A stretch of DNA of 64,000 nucleotides from Lingula anatina. Its lineage: Eukaryota; Brachiopoda; Lingulata; Lingulida; Lingulidae. The stretch is taken from contig NW_019776117.1 of the NCBI RefSeq assembly GCF_001039355.2, positions 1 to 64,000 on the forward strand, given 5' to 3'. Position 1 is the first letter of the stretch. Every line of letters starts with the position of its first letter. Under the pieces are notes generated by a model. The model saw only the letters and a program-made list of their open reading frames with translations. It ran no database searches and had not been told where the DNA came from. Below, in pieces: positions 11,792-24,208 of this stretch. Both the position numbers and the translations under genes were made by a program.

Positions 11792-11913
11792 TTAAACGCC
11801 TATCTAAACTCAACGTATAATAATTTGGAAGCAAATTATCTTGTAAAACAAATTATCTTGTCGCACTTCTCTGTTTTTCTTTCGTTCTATGTGATAACCG
11901 TCTCCTGTTACAG

Positions 11914-14173
11914 CTAATAGTCATTACACGCGATGGCCACCTTCATCCCTTGTCTATTCCTGGCGCAGTCGAACGCCTCCAGAGCTTTGTCCAGTTTAAA
12001 TCGATGAGTGATCAGCGGTTTGATGTCCACTTTGCCAGAGGTCACTAACTCCATTGCAATTTCGTGACTAAAATAGAGGACATACTCTTTATACAAGTAC
12101 GCGTATATTATATGAAGTGCATATACATGGCGCTCTTGGCAACTAAAGCATCATATATTGAAACTGTTTTTCGACAAATGTAACCTTTATGTCCCATCAT
12201 GTTCCCAACAAACGTTTATTTAGGCAGATTTACCTCCAACCTGGTTACCTCCCACCTCAGTTTTAACACAAAAACACTTACTTTGTATTGCAACTGTCAG
12301 CATCTTGGGTCTTTTCATTTCAAATCTTTGGACAAAACTTTATATACTGTTGCTCAAAATGGTTGTCACACTCTCTAGAAAGTGTGTTTAATAAGATAAT
12401 CGGATTTAAAAGATATATATATGTTGATATTTTGGATTCAGTCCAACCTACAGTAATCAATGACTATTTGTGATTATCTACCGGTAGGTCAAATATGAGC
12501 ACATGTCAAAGGATGCCAGATCCAATAAGATAAACCTGTGAGGATTATGCAAACATATGTTCCTAGATTTTTCTATGAAATGGGTGTTTTTGTTGGGGTA
12601 CTTGAGATCTGACCTTCACCAAGCTAAAGCTGAAACTATGTCAAGACATTGGTCTTAGGGAATCGGCTTCAGGAAATCCGACATTGGCAGATGGCTTAGC
12701 TTTTGAAGTCCATCTGCTGTTAGAGTACTCCACCGGCAGTGTTGCTCCTGAGAAATTCGCAGGCAGAAAATCTGCCGCCCGTACTGACCGTATCATCATC
12801 AAAATTACCAGAAGAACCCGCATTAAATCTGCCATTGCAACTGCTACAGAATTACGGGCTCATCATTTGCTTCGCCTTACCCACCTAACTTTGAACCAAA
12901 GAATCGCCCAACGTGGCTAAAGTGGAGGAATCCTAGGTTAATATGTAATCATAACCACTGGTTATGAACAGGAGCTCAAAACCAGTGGCCATATTGAGAA
13001 GCCCATTTAATCTCCAGGAAGTGTGCAATATAACCATGACTTTTGTTTCTTTTGTATTTTTAGTGATTAAAATAGTTTATTATTACTTTATCATTATGAT
13101 AATTATTTATATATTTTTTATCAATATGCAATGCAATGCTACAGCTGTACAATAAAGAAAAGTTGACATTTGTAAAAGAATCCATAAATTGTATCAGGTG
13201 TACGTGAAAACCATTTAGAGCAACAGTGTATAAAATCTACATGAAAATCTACGTGAAAATCTCATAATATTTTTATTGGAATAAAAGAAAACAACATACC
13301 AGTTTTTGTAGGCAAAACAAAAATATATGTCAATTTCATTAGTGAGCGCGTGGAATGCCGGGATAGTTTTGTTGGTATTCCCAGTTCCTACAACAGCCAC
13401 AACTTTACCTGGCTTGGTAGCCTAACGACATGAAAAATAAGGTGCAGTATAAAAACTGATTGCTTAAATGTTCAACGATGAAAATTAGATTTTGACATAT
13501 GGTATTGACGACGTCCAATGTGAAGTATTTATCTGCAGTATATACTTATCTTTCACCCATAACTATATCCTTCCGTAAGGAGAAGCGTCATGGCTGCGTT
13601 GGACATTTAATATTAACGGATAAACGCGAGGTTTCCATTTATAAAGAAAAATACAGGGAAATATTTAGGTTGTAACAGGGTGCTCAGTGAAAAAGAGCTT
13701 GTAAGGACTTCATTTGTTTTATATTTCATTATTATTATTATTATTATATTTGGGAGTTATTTTTATTATATTTGTATATCTCTCTTATGAGCCTTAATGC
13801 ATAAGGGTTTTAATAAATTGAAAAATGGGCGTGACACTGGCCCTGCGCTGATAGAACTAAAACTACATGTAGGGAAGTGACATTTATCCATTCAATTGTG
13901 CGTCTTTAAAGAAAAAGACTTACCAAAATGGCCATTGACAGGGCTTCCTCGGCACCACTACACTCAATCGAAGTTTCGGCCTCGCACCCCATTAAATCTT
14001 TTACTTTGGTGGCAGCAGCTTGGGGGTCGTCGCTAGCCTTGACAAGGAGAGTGTGAGTTGCCCCCACTGATTTAGCAAAGTCAAGACGGTGCTGGAGAAC
14101 ATCTGAGCACACAAATACAAGACGTATAGCTTAACAGGATTGGTTATAAAAATTAGATTTGCTATAAATACAT

Positions 14174-14207
<34 letters not shown>

Positions 14208-15503
14208 GAGAGAGAGATTGGGGGAAGGGGGGAGCGTAAAATACTTAACCTGTAATGCAGACTTTCGTCGCCCCTGATGCTTTAGCGGCAAGAAGCATTG
14301 CTATCCCAACAGGGCCTACGGGAAAATAATAATTTGCATTATGGTTGTGGCAAAAGACTATTAAAACTATTCTTAAAAGGTAATTCTTACACACACTTGA
14401 TTTAACATAAACAAATTAGATCAGCTTAATAGGTATTATCCATGCAGACCAAAAAAGTGAGGTTGGGGGTTAATGGAACTGTCACCTGGAACCTATTTTA
14501 ATGTGTGCACGTTCACAATTGCATAAACATAAACATTATCAACGTTTGTTGTATAGGCCCCGGAATCAAGGTCGACTCCTGCACGCATACCAACATGAAC
14601 ATTTAATGACACCTTTGATAAACTGGTAGGAATTGCTGTTTTATAAACTTACAAACATGAATACTCACCGGCGCCTGTTACAATTATGCTGGAGCCAGGC
14701 CTAATGCATGCACGCTCACAAACATAAACACCGACTGCCAGAATGTTCATTAGCATTCCTTCTTCCATGCTTAGGCTGTCTGGGAGCCTTAAACATGAAA
14801 CGATACGCACATAAAAAAAGGTTTTAAAAATCTAAATGACGGGCCACTGTATTCAAAACATACACATTAGTGTCATATTTTTGTCCTTCCGTTACACTTT
14901 AAATTTTTAAATCAACAGCCAAAGACAAAATTTGGATATGGCTTGTCATTCTTATTTCTACTAGCACCTGTGGCAGAAATTGGCCGGGTGACAGCAAAGC
15001 GCTCGAAGCGCTCCGTCGAACCCTGGTGTCCCACAAAAAGTAACCCTGTTGCGACAAATGTTGTAGCGGCCGGACAGACATATCTCGCATTTACGGCATG
15101 CAGCAGCTGGCTCTGGTGTCACTCTGTCACCTACATGTTTGAAAATGAATAAATGAGGTCAGTTTTTTTCCATGGACTTCGGAGAGGGAATAATATGGGC
15201 GGCCAAAAGGGCAAAAATTCATGTCGTCGATTCAGTTATGTTTCGTCGATTCACTGCCTTCTCATCGATTCAGTTTCAAGTTTAAACGACCCTGTCATAA
15301 ATTCAGCATCTACTTTCGTCAGTTCAATTGTCAAACATTTCTCGACGAAACATAACTGAATCGACAACATGAATTTTTGCCCTTTTGGCCGCCCACAGTA
15401 GAACCTAGGCGGACACTGTTAGGATGCACCAAAATAGTGGGTTTAATTAATAAAGCAATTTTAACTCGATCTGAAACACTATCAATTTATTTGAGAGGAC
15501 TAA

Positions 15504-15554
<51 letters not shown>

Positions 15555-17024
15555 TAAAACAGCAACTTTATTATTCTGAAGGTTAATTAGCTGGTTAACA
15601 ATGAAAGAATTCTGAGATGAAAAGTGAGATGGTGAAAAATGCTCTTAAAATATATGTCAACAAAATGGTCAGCCCGTACCTGCAAGCGAGTTAACATGCA
15701 AAATTAGTGAAATCGATAAATCCAACTGTGAAAAAAGACATAGCCTACTAGCGTCAAGTTTTGCATTTACCAATTTTCAGGCTTGTTACTCCCTCTCCGA
15801 TAGATGTCACTGTTCCACTGAACTCGTGACCCAAGACGAAAGGTTCTTTGATCGCCAGAGTGCCAAGAGAGCCCTCTTGCAAATAATGAATATCCGACCC
15901 ACAAATCCCAACGCAGGCAACGGCGATCTGTACCTCTTGATGTGACAATTGAAATCAATAAATGAACAAATGAATAAATGCAGTCGATTAATTTAATTTG
16001 TTATGTAGGTGATACATGTAGCAATACGCTTAGTCTAAAGAAAAAAGGTTGTTCACAATCAGCACACAAAAAATCACAAATTAGATGCGTGTTATGTTTA
16101 AGTTAAACAATTTTAAGTGCAAATATGAAATAAAAGCCTAGGTATTAAAGTTAGAGTTTACCTCCCTTTCCTGGCAATGGGACTGGTCTTTCTTCCTATT
16201 ATGATAATTATATGAATCAATGGACAGTCAGACAGACAGACAAACAGACAGACAGGCGAAGAGACAGATACTAAATTACATGAGAATACAAAAAATATTA
16301 ATCAATTAATTTTATTCTCAAAAATATCCCAAAAAGTATATTTATAATATGTGGATGCATCAATAAACAAATGCATTATTACACACGTGCATACACATAT
16401 TTTAAGATGTATCGCTGATGTATTATAATACAAAAATGTATGCAGGAACACTGTGCACATGACCAACCGCTCTTCCCTTTTCGTTTTTTTTTTTCACTTC
16501 CAAAACCTGCAGTTATGATCATAATATAAGTTCAGACTAACGGTAAATTGGTTAACGAGCAACGTTAAGGGTTTGCCAAAGAACAGGTTAGCTACATGTA
16601 TAGCCTATAAGCTACATTCGAGAAAACCTACTGTGATACATGCTGCGGTTCTCGTTGGCTTGCCTAATTATTTCATCGTTGATTTGCTAAAGGTGATCCC
16701 AGTCTTAGATTTTGGTTCATTTATATCACGAACACTTTAACCTGTATGGATTTAATGGGAGCAGTTACAAGAGCCTTGTTTCTTAACATCGGGAGTTTCG
16801 TAATAAGTGCATGGGGCGAATGTCACGTGCTCAAAATGAAAAGTAACAGGCTCCTGGCTGTCACGTGCATTAAGTTGAACTGCAGCAAAGTTCAAATTCC
16901 TTGCACGAACGTTGTACAGTCTTACACTATGTATTATATCGATATATGCATACATGAAACTTACCATTCGCAAATCATCCTTCCCGTAAATGACTGCTGC
17001 AAGCTGCATCTTGGAGTTCGACAT
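11914..17024 (-). CDS. SORD: Sorbitol dehydrogenase, paralogue A
   Basis: Zinc-dependent medium-chain dehydrogenase that oxidises sorbitol to fructose with NAD+ in the polyol pathway, in the cytosol. Nine exons: 16965-17024, 16162-16195, 15771-15935, 14968-15130, 14669-14787, 14250-14315, 13924-14102, 13300-13421 and 11914-12067. Together they give 1062 bases, 353 residues, close to the usual 357. Visible motifs: VGICGSDIHY (zinc Cys, about residue 43), GHEFSG (zinc His and Glu, 68-69), VTGAGPVGI (Rossmann turn) and a C-terminal THRFKLDKALEAF. Oddity: the conserved LEPL after EEGML reads MNIL, so the active-site Glu near residue 155 is Asn. Introns carry a foldback element (15196-15395) and an extra block of about 950 bases in intron 8 relative to SORD-B. 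The frame is intact throughout; sorbitol activity is uncertain because of the lost Glu. Confidence 0.93.
12262..13220. other. Inserted block in SORD-A intron 8, origin unknown
   Basis: SORD-B has a 350-base intron 8, SORD-A about 1230; the extra sequence is roughly this interval. It includes a GC-richer patch (12641-12920) open on both strands (for example RIIIKITRRTRIKSAIATAT on plus). I recognise no domain there; it may be a fragment of a mobile element. Confidence 0.4.
14173..14217. repeat. GA microsatellite in SORD-A intron 6
   Basis: An interrupted (GA)n tract. SORD-B has a shorter tract at the matching place (21499-21516), so the repeat predates the duplication and has changed length. 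Confidence 0.9.
15196..15395. mobile_element. Short derivative of the 7.8 kb foldback element
   Basis: A 200-base copy with the same ends (TGGGCGGCCAAAAGGGCAAA and complement). It keeps about 145 bases of the left arm and about 50 of the right, and lacks the tandem repeats and centre. It lies in SORD-A intron 3; the matching place in SORD-B (about 22680) is empty. Flanks are TA on the left and CA on the right. Confidence 0.85.
15506..15553. repeat. AAT microsatellite in SORD-A intron 3
   Basis: About 16 uninterrupted AAT units. The matching SORD-B position holds AAAT and A-rich tracts instead (22720-22783, 22830-22862). Confidence 0.9.
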
Positions 17025-18561
17025 TTTCAATCACAGAATGTTTCAGTTATACTCGGTTGTCTGCAAACTTACACTGTAGAGATAAAGAAGCGCACAGTTT
17101 CTCATTTAATTCTATTTTTCGCACCTTTAATATTTATCCATATATTTTAATTGGCGTGAGTAGCGTGCAGTCCACTAGGTGTTCGATGTGAAAACATCGG
17201 CTGTTGTGATAGAGTGCGTACTTATATGAGCGTCTGGGGTGGCTTATCAATTCAGGCCCCGGAAATATTTGAGACGGGATTGGGGGGGGGGGGGGGGGGA
17301 GGATTTCCCCACCAGTAATGCTCCTTGGCTCATGACTTATACTATTGAAAAAATGGTACTTTTGGGGTGGCTTTCTAAACAATGCTTTTCTTTATAGACC
17401 TACAGTGTATGTACCCCAGTGCAGTCCCTTGATCCGTCTAAGACTACTGTTGTTTCGATTTATCTTTAGTGGTTGTTTCCGAACTGTATCTTTCTTCGGT
17501 TAGGGGTCTGGTTTAAAAGCAGTACACGTAATACAAACTTAATTGCTTTATAGAGGTTATGAGTTTCGAATAAAAGAAAATCTTGCTTTGGTTTCTAATA
17601 GGCTTTATTAATTTGCCCTCAGTACATGCTATTCCAGACAAGTTAATGCTACGCTGGACCACGTTACAATTGTCGCATCTTGACTTACTTCGTCACAAAT
17701 GTAGCCACACTTTCCCCAGACTTATTCTAAGAACCCTTATACAGAGATGCCAACCATAGAAAGAATTTAACCTTGAGAATATATTTTGTGTGCACAGAGC
17801 ACTATATATCACATACATGTAACCAACCGAAACTGCAGTGCGTGTTATTATAATTTGAAGATTCATGATTATCGTTCACAAGATTATATGTAACTGTATG
17901 TATTTTAAACTCGTACTTTGTTTATTAATCAAAGTACAAATGTCAATAAAATGTCATTTTCAAGTAACAACAATATGATTCTGGTTATTTTAAAAACACG
18001 AAAATTTGACAGCAAACTAGCCTCAGAGACTCCTCTCATGTCATGCTCACATAAACCAATTGTACGTGACAGGAAAGGTATTCTGCTTGGAAAAGTAGTC
18101 CCTTCTTCATTATTTTGCACAAGTGTCATTCGTCCAATATACAAATCCAAATAGTCCGACTACCCCTAACATGTACATACCATATGGGACCCCAGACGTC
18201 CATTCGTAAGACTTCCCATTCCTGTCACACCTGTACTATTTTCCTGTCAATCATCGAAAATATTCAACCCAACTATCGACTTCTATCTTTATACCTGTAC
18301 GTGAGACAAGACCGAGACTCTCATCACAATGCACACACATACGCACCACAACTTGCTCTCTTCGGAACACACCTTACAGATCCCCAACAGCAAGATGACT
18401 GCAAAAAAGAACAGATAGTCACACTACCTGTTCACAATTTATCTGATATGTGGGTCAAATTCAGCATAAGGTTGCACATAGCGTTTTTAATAGTTGATAA
18501 ACAGGCTGTATTGCAGCGTAGGTCACTGTATCAGTCCTAACGCCAATACGCACAAGTTTAA
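17025..18561. other. 5' flank of SORD-A, duplicated upstream of SORD-B
   Basis: No coding exon seen. The sequence is alignable by eye with 23778-25660 upstream of SORD-B, including GATGCCAACC...GAAAGAATTTAACC and ATCTGATATGTGGGTCAAAT, so it belongs to the tandem duplication. It contains a poly-G run (about 17281-17299) and one copy of a 150-base inverted-repeat element (18066-18230). Promoter elements are not evident. Confidence 0.6.
18066..18230. mobile_element. 150-base inverted-repeat MITE, copy in SORD-A flank
   Basis: Ends GTGACAGGAAAGGTATTC and its approximate complement near GACTTCCCATTCCTGTCACAC. Related to the copies at 25186-25337 (same duplication unit) and 26345-26495 (best preserved). 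Confidence 0.6.
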
Positions 18562-19699
18562 ATGGATAACAAATCTTCATTTTTATTTGACGAGAAAAGT
18601 GCCATAAAACGGCGAATTTCCCATCCTTTTTAATGGTTAATGAATCCGCTTATTCAAAGTAAGTTGTAGCGGACCACGAGTAAATGAAGCAACACCATTG
18701 GATAATACTGCCGTTTATTCACGCAGTGTGAACAGAACTGAACAGAATCTGAACAGAAACTGAACAAAAACTGAACAGAAACTGGACAAAAACTGGTGAA
18801 AACTATAAAAAGAAAAGAAAAAGAAAAAAATAATAATAACAATACAGTGAAATAAAGATAAATAAACTAGATATACTAAACAACTTAATTCATGTGATCT
18901 TAACAACAAATAATTGATCTTTGCATGTGTGTAAGTTTTTACTATTTATTATTTAATTTTAAAACACTCACACTAGAACAATATCCAGACTCGCTTTCTC
19001 CGCTAGCAACTGGCTGCTCAGATACGGCCATAGCAATCTGAGCTGGTACTGTAAATTTATTTGATAACATAAATATACATGTGCGTGTTGGTCATGAAAA
19101 TGCCACACCCATACTAATATAAACTTTAATAAACACGATGCTAATAACTTATGTTACTGATTAAACTTAAGTAAACTTATGTAAACTTTTGTAAACTACA
19201 CAAAATATCTCTATATAATTGAATTACACTTTATTTAAACACATAAATTTTACACAATCTACACGTAATATCGTAACATACCTCCACTCTGCCAGTAAGT
19301 ATATAAATGACCGCGCAGAGTACATGCAACATCGGCTTTTATACAGTTGATCACATGACTAGATGAATAGATGTTACTTAATATTGAGCAGTGTTTTAGT
19401 TTCTTCTCTAACGCAATATAAATAAACATAAGAACAGCGTGGAAAATATAAAATAAAAATGATAACGTACATAATTTCTGTCGTGTCGGCAACAAAGTTA
19501 TTTGATTTTAAAAGTGTTTTTTGTTACAATATCTTAAGCGAACATTACTCTGAGATGACGGTCCACATGGTCCAATAACAAGCACATATTTTAGAACAAT
19601 TGCATTAACCGCATTTTTGGTGGTAAAATTAAATTTATTATATTCCTATTAGATGTTTAATTACAATGTATTTATTTCATATGAGGAGTTCTTATCCCT
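18562..19699. mobile_element. TTAA-flanked MITE upstream of SORD-A, split by an LTR
   Basis: Same family as 25661-25944 and 31960-32238. The outer ends ATGGATAACAA and GTTCTTATCCCTT are preserved, with TTAA on the left. The body is interrupted by the solo LTR at 18665-19494. Without the LTR and its target duplication it is about 304 bases. Confidence 0.65.
18665..19494. mobile_element. Solo LTR, 830 bases, nested in a MITE
   Basis: Starts TGTAGCGGACC and ends GTCGGCAACA, the TGT...ACA ends of retrovirus-like LTRs, with AAGT directly repeated at 18661-18664 and 19495-19498. The SORD-B flank is continuous at the matching place (about 25727), giving an empty site. No internal gag/pol sequence is present, so it is the product of LTR-LTR recombination. 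Inside are repeated GAACAGAAACT-like words (about 18727-18790). A 4-base duplication would fit Ty3/gypsy or related elements. Confidence 0.75.
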
Positions 19700-20080
19700 T
19701 CAACTTTCGTCTCAAAAAAGGAGCACCAGTGATGCGGGAGCTCATAATATCACTCTAACAGCACACATACATGTTCACAAAGGTAAAATGTTTAGTCTCG
19801 CCACTTCTCATTCATGATAGCAAAGCTTGCAAATATACAGATACCGAATAGGAAAACATGTACTGTATACTAATACATAAACGCCGCTAGATTTGCACAA
19901 GAAGGTATGGCCCCTTCACCTATTAGACATACAGATTTGTATGTTTGTTAAGCCTATTATATCTAAACTCAACGTTTACTAGAACATGTGTGTGAAAGCA
20001 AAATTATCTTGTCAAAAATCATCTTGTTAAACTTTGCTGATTTTTGTTTCATTCTATATGATAGCTGTCTTCTTTTACAG

Positions 20081-23000
20081 TTAATAGTCGTTACATGCGA
20101 TGGCCACCTTCATCCCTTGTCTATTCCTGGCTAACTCAAACGCCTCAAAAGCCTTGTCCAGTTTAAATCGATGAGTGATCAGCGGTTTGATGTCCACTTT
20201 GCCAGAGGTCACTAACTCGATTGCAATTTCATGACTGAAATAGAGGACATACAATGTACTCTTTATACATGTACATATGCATGTATTATATGAAGGGCAT
20301 ATACATGGCGCTCTTGTCAACTAAATCATCATATACTGAAATTGTTTTTTTGTTTTTTTTTTGACAAATGTGGCCTTTATTTCTTATCATGTTCCAAACA
20401 AAACGTTTGTTTAAACGGTTGCCGTGTACAATTAAAGATAAATAAATAAATAAACATGAGACATGTGTGACCACCAACTCAGAGTTTCACATATTTATAT
20501 GTGTCTGAATAAAAAGGGTGAAAAGTTAAATCTTACGCGAAAATTTCATTATATTTTTATCCAAATGAAAGAAAACAACTTACCATTTTTTGTAGGCAAA
20601 ACAAAAACATATGTCAATTTCATTAACTAGGGCATGGAATGCCGGGATGGTTTGGTTTGTATTTCCAATTCCCACTACAGCCACAACTTTACCTGGCTTG
20701 GTAGCCTTGGAACATGAAAAACAAGATTCAGTACAGATAAAAAACTGATTGTTATATATCTAAATGTTCAACGATGGAAATAGAATTTGACAAATGGGAT
20801 TTCTAATGGCCACTTTTTAGTATTTAACTGTGGTCTGCACCTATCTATCACCTTAACTATACCTTAACTATAGCCCTCCGTAAAAAAGAAGCGTATAGGC
20901 TGCGTTGAAAAATATGTTACAAACGCATAAACGCAATGTGTCCATTTATATACATTTTGTAGAAAAATACAGTTAGGACGTAAAACGGTGCTCAGTGAAA
21001 AGGAGCTTCCAAGTGCTTCAAATGTTTGTTATTTCAGTGAAATTGTTATTATTATTATATCTGAAAAAAAAAAATTAAATTTGAGAAGTTGTTTCTTTTT
21101 ATTAGTTATGAGTTCATGGGCGTGACTCTGGCTCTGCGCTGACAGATCTGAAACTAGGGCAATGTGATTTCCACTCAAAACTATTCATTCAATCGTGCGT
21201 TTTCAAAGAAAAAGACTTACCAAAATGGCCATTGACAGAGCTTCCTCGGCACCACTACACTCAATGGAAGCTTCGGCCTCGCACCCCATTAAATCTTTTA
21301 CTTTGGCGGCAACGGTCTGGGGGTCGTCGCTAGCCTTGACAAGGAGAGTGTGAGTTGCCCCCACTGATTTAGCAAAGTCAAGGCGGTGCTGGAGAACATC
21401 TGCGCACACAAATACAATACATATAGCTGTACAAATACATGACTCATAGCTTACCAGGCTTGGTTAGTTAAAATAGATATGGGATAAATACACGAGTAAG
21501 AGAGAGAGAGAGAGAGCGTAAAATGCTAACCTGTAATGTAAACTTTCGTCGCGCCTGATGCCTTCGCGGCGAGAAGCGTTGCTATCCCAATAGGGCCTAC
21601 GACAAAATAATAATGTGCATTATGGTTGTAGCAAAAGATTCTTAAAACTACTCATAAAAGGTAATTCTTACACACACTTAATTTTACTAAATCAAATTAG
21701 GTCAGGATAATATGTTATTTTTCACGTAGACCGACAACGTTATGATATTCAGACTGTGCTTTCAATAGAGCTGAACTTCACTTAAGAATTTCAATTATAG
21801 TCATTTTGTGTTCCTTTTTTTCGGTATTTCCTTTAAAAAAAGATAACAATATGTATAGGGCTTTAGGAATAAATATTGGCACCACACAATTGCCACTAAC
21901 CGAGTTTTTTAGATTATATGCACATCAATTCATCATTCTGTAACGCTTACCATTCCTGTTATACGCACACAATTGAGAGACATCTTTAATGTGTTCACGC
22001 TTACAAATGCATAGACATCAACACTATCACCGTTTGTTGTACAGTATGTGCGCCAGAACCAAGGTCAACGCCTGCACGGGTACCAACTTGAAGATTTAAT
22101 AACACCTGTGATAAAGCATACATACTCACCGGCACCTGTTACAAGAACGCTAGAGCCAGGCTTAATGCCTGCACGCTCACAACCATGAACACCGACTGCC
22201 AGAGGTTCCAATAACATTCCTTCTTCCAAGGTTAAGCTGTCAGGGAGTCTTAAACATGAAATGATGCACACATAAAATGGTTTAAAATGTTAAAACGGTA
22301 AAAAAAAATTACAGTGCTGGCAATGGTATACAAAACATGGCATATCAGTGTCACATTTTGCCCTTGCATGGCAATTCAAAATTTCAAACCAACAGATGAC
22401 AGCCAAAGACAAGACTCGGCTATGAATTGGCATTCTAATTTCTATTAGTACCTGTGGCAGAAATTGGCCGGGTGACAACAAACTGCTCGAAGCCCTCCGT
22501 CTGACCCTGGAGTTCCACAAAAAGTAATCCTGTTGCGACAAATGTTGTAGCGACCATCTACTACACATAACTCGCATTTTAGGCATGCAGCCGCTGGCTC
22601 TGTTGCCACTCTGTCACCTAGATGTTTGAAAATGAATAGATGAGATCACTTTGTCTTTCATGGACTTTCTTTGACTTTCATGGAGGTAAGATCTGAGGAG
22701 GACACTGTTAGAATGCACACAAAAAAAAAAAAACAAATAAATAAATAAATAAATAAAAACAAATAAATAAATAAATAAATAAATCAAAATAAACTCGACC
22801 TGAAACACTATCAATTTATTTGAGAGGACAAATAAAAAAAAAAAGAAAAAAAAAAAAAAAAACTTCATCATTTTGAGGGTTAAATCGCTGGTTAACTATG
22901 AAAAGTGAGAAGTTGAAAATGCTTTTAAAATATATGTCAGCAAAATGGTCAGCCCGTAGCTGCAAGCGAGTTGCCATGCAAAGTTCATGAACTCAGCAAA

Positions 23001-23777
23001 TCCAACTGTGAACAAAGAAATAGCTTACTACCGTCATGTTTAGTATTTACCAATTTTCAGGCTTGTTACTCCCTCTCCGATAGATGTCACTGTTCCACTG
23101 AACTCGTGACCCAAGACGAAAGGTTCTTTGATCACCATAGTGCCAAGAGCGCCCTCTCGCAGTAAATGAATATCCGACCCACATATCCCAACGCAGGCAA
23201 CGGCGATCTGCACCTCTTGATGTGTCGATTGGAATGAATAAATGCACTCGACTTATTTGTTACTATATTGAATCATGTAGAATATTGTAGATGATACATG
23301 TAGCAATACGCTTTGTCTAAAGAAAAAAGATTGCATGTTCACAAATAACACACAGAAAAAAATCGCAAATTAAATGTGTGTAATGTTTGTCAAAAAAACT
23401 CCTGTTACAAATATGAAATAAAAGCCTGGTATCAAAGCTACAATTTACCTCCCTTTCCTGGCAATGGGACTGGTCTTTCTTCCTATTTTGATAATTACAT
23501 GGATTAATAGACAGTCAGACAGGCAGACAGACAAACAGAGAGACGAACAGATAGACACTAAATTACATCAGAATAAAAAAGATTAATCAGTTATATGTAT
23601 TTAAATAAATAATGAATATTCCATTAAGTATTCCAGAAAATATACGGATATATCAAGCACGTTGCAGTTTTACACTACATGTTATATCAATATATGCATA
23701 CCCTACACAAAACTTACCATTCGCAAATCATCCTTCCCGTAAATGACTGCTGCAAGCTGCATCTTGGAGTTCGACAT
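20081..23777 (-). CDS. SORD: Sorbitol dehydrogenase, paralogue B
   Basis: Same enzyme and exon structure as SORD-A. Exons: 23718-23777, 23449-23482, 23051-23215, 22452-22617, 22130-22248, 21531-21596, 21221-21399, 20584-20705 and 20081-20234. Total 1065 bases, 354 residues; one residue longer than A in exon 4 (CVVDGRYN against CLSGRYN). Zinc ligands are in place (VGICGSDIH, GHEFSG), and the LEPLAVGVHGCERAG segment keeps the active-site Glu that A has lost. The Rossmann turn reads VTGAGPIGI. All nine exon phases equal those of A and C. It looks like a normal, functional gene. It starts about 3.8 kb from the 3' end of REXO2, both being on the minus strand. Confidence 0.95.
22720..22862. repeat. 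AAAT and poly-A tracts in SORD-B intron 3
   Basis: Several runs of A, AAAT and AAAC. They produce poly-Phe and poly-Leu frames on the minus strand that are not genes. Confidence 0.85.
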
Positions 23778-23990
23778 TTTCAATCACTGAATGTTCCAGT
23801 TATACTAGGTTGTCTGCAAACGTACACCGTAGAGATAAAGAAGCGCACAGCTTCTCATTAAAATATTTTGTTCAATTCTATTCTTCACATGTGCACTTTT
23901 AATATTTATCCTGACATTTAATTGTCATGAGTATCGTGGAGTCCACTAGGTGTTCGATATGCAGCTGTCGTGAAAGAATATTTCCATGTA

Positions 23991-24208
23991 ATTAGATCGA
24001 TCTAACAGGATCAATCCATCTCCAAGGGGTTTCTCGATAAATTGCTTTCAGGCATGCCTACTGAAGCGGCTAACGATAACTAATTAACCGTAGCAGCTTC
24101 AGTAGGCATGGCAGACATCTTAGACGCTTAAGCTGAATGTAATTTAGCGAGAACCCCTCGAAGATAGATCGATCCACAGTTAGTACGATTGGGTCTGGGA
24201 ATGGTCTC
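23991..24208. mobile_element. Palindromic MITE with GATCGATC motif, copy 3
   Basis: Shares the inner words GATCGATCTAACAGGATC, AAATTGCTTTCAG and CAGCTTCAGTAGGCATG with copies 1 and 2. Its right end reads GGGTCTGGGAATGGTCTC. It interrupts the SORD-B flank after the duplicated word GTCCACTAGGTGTTCGAT. Confidence 0.7.

Noticed and set aside
18115-18540. 141-codon plus-strand ORF
   Set aside because: Lies in the SORD-A flank; the duplicated SORD-B flank does not keep the frame and contains a MITE copy at its start.
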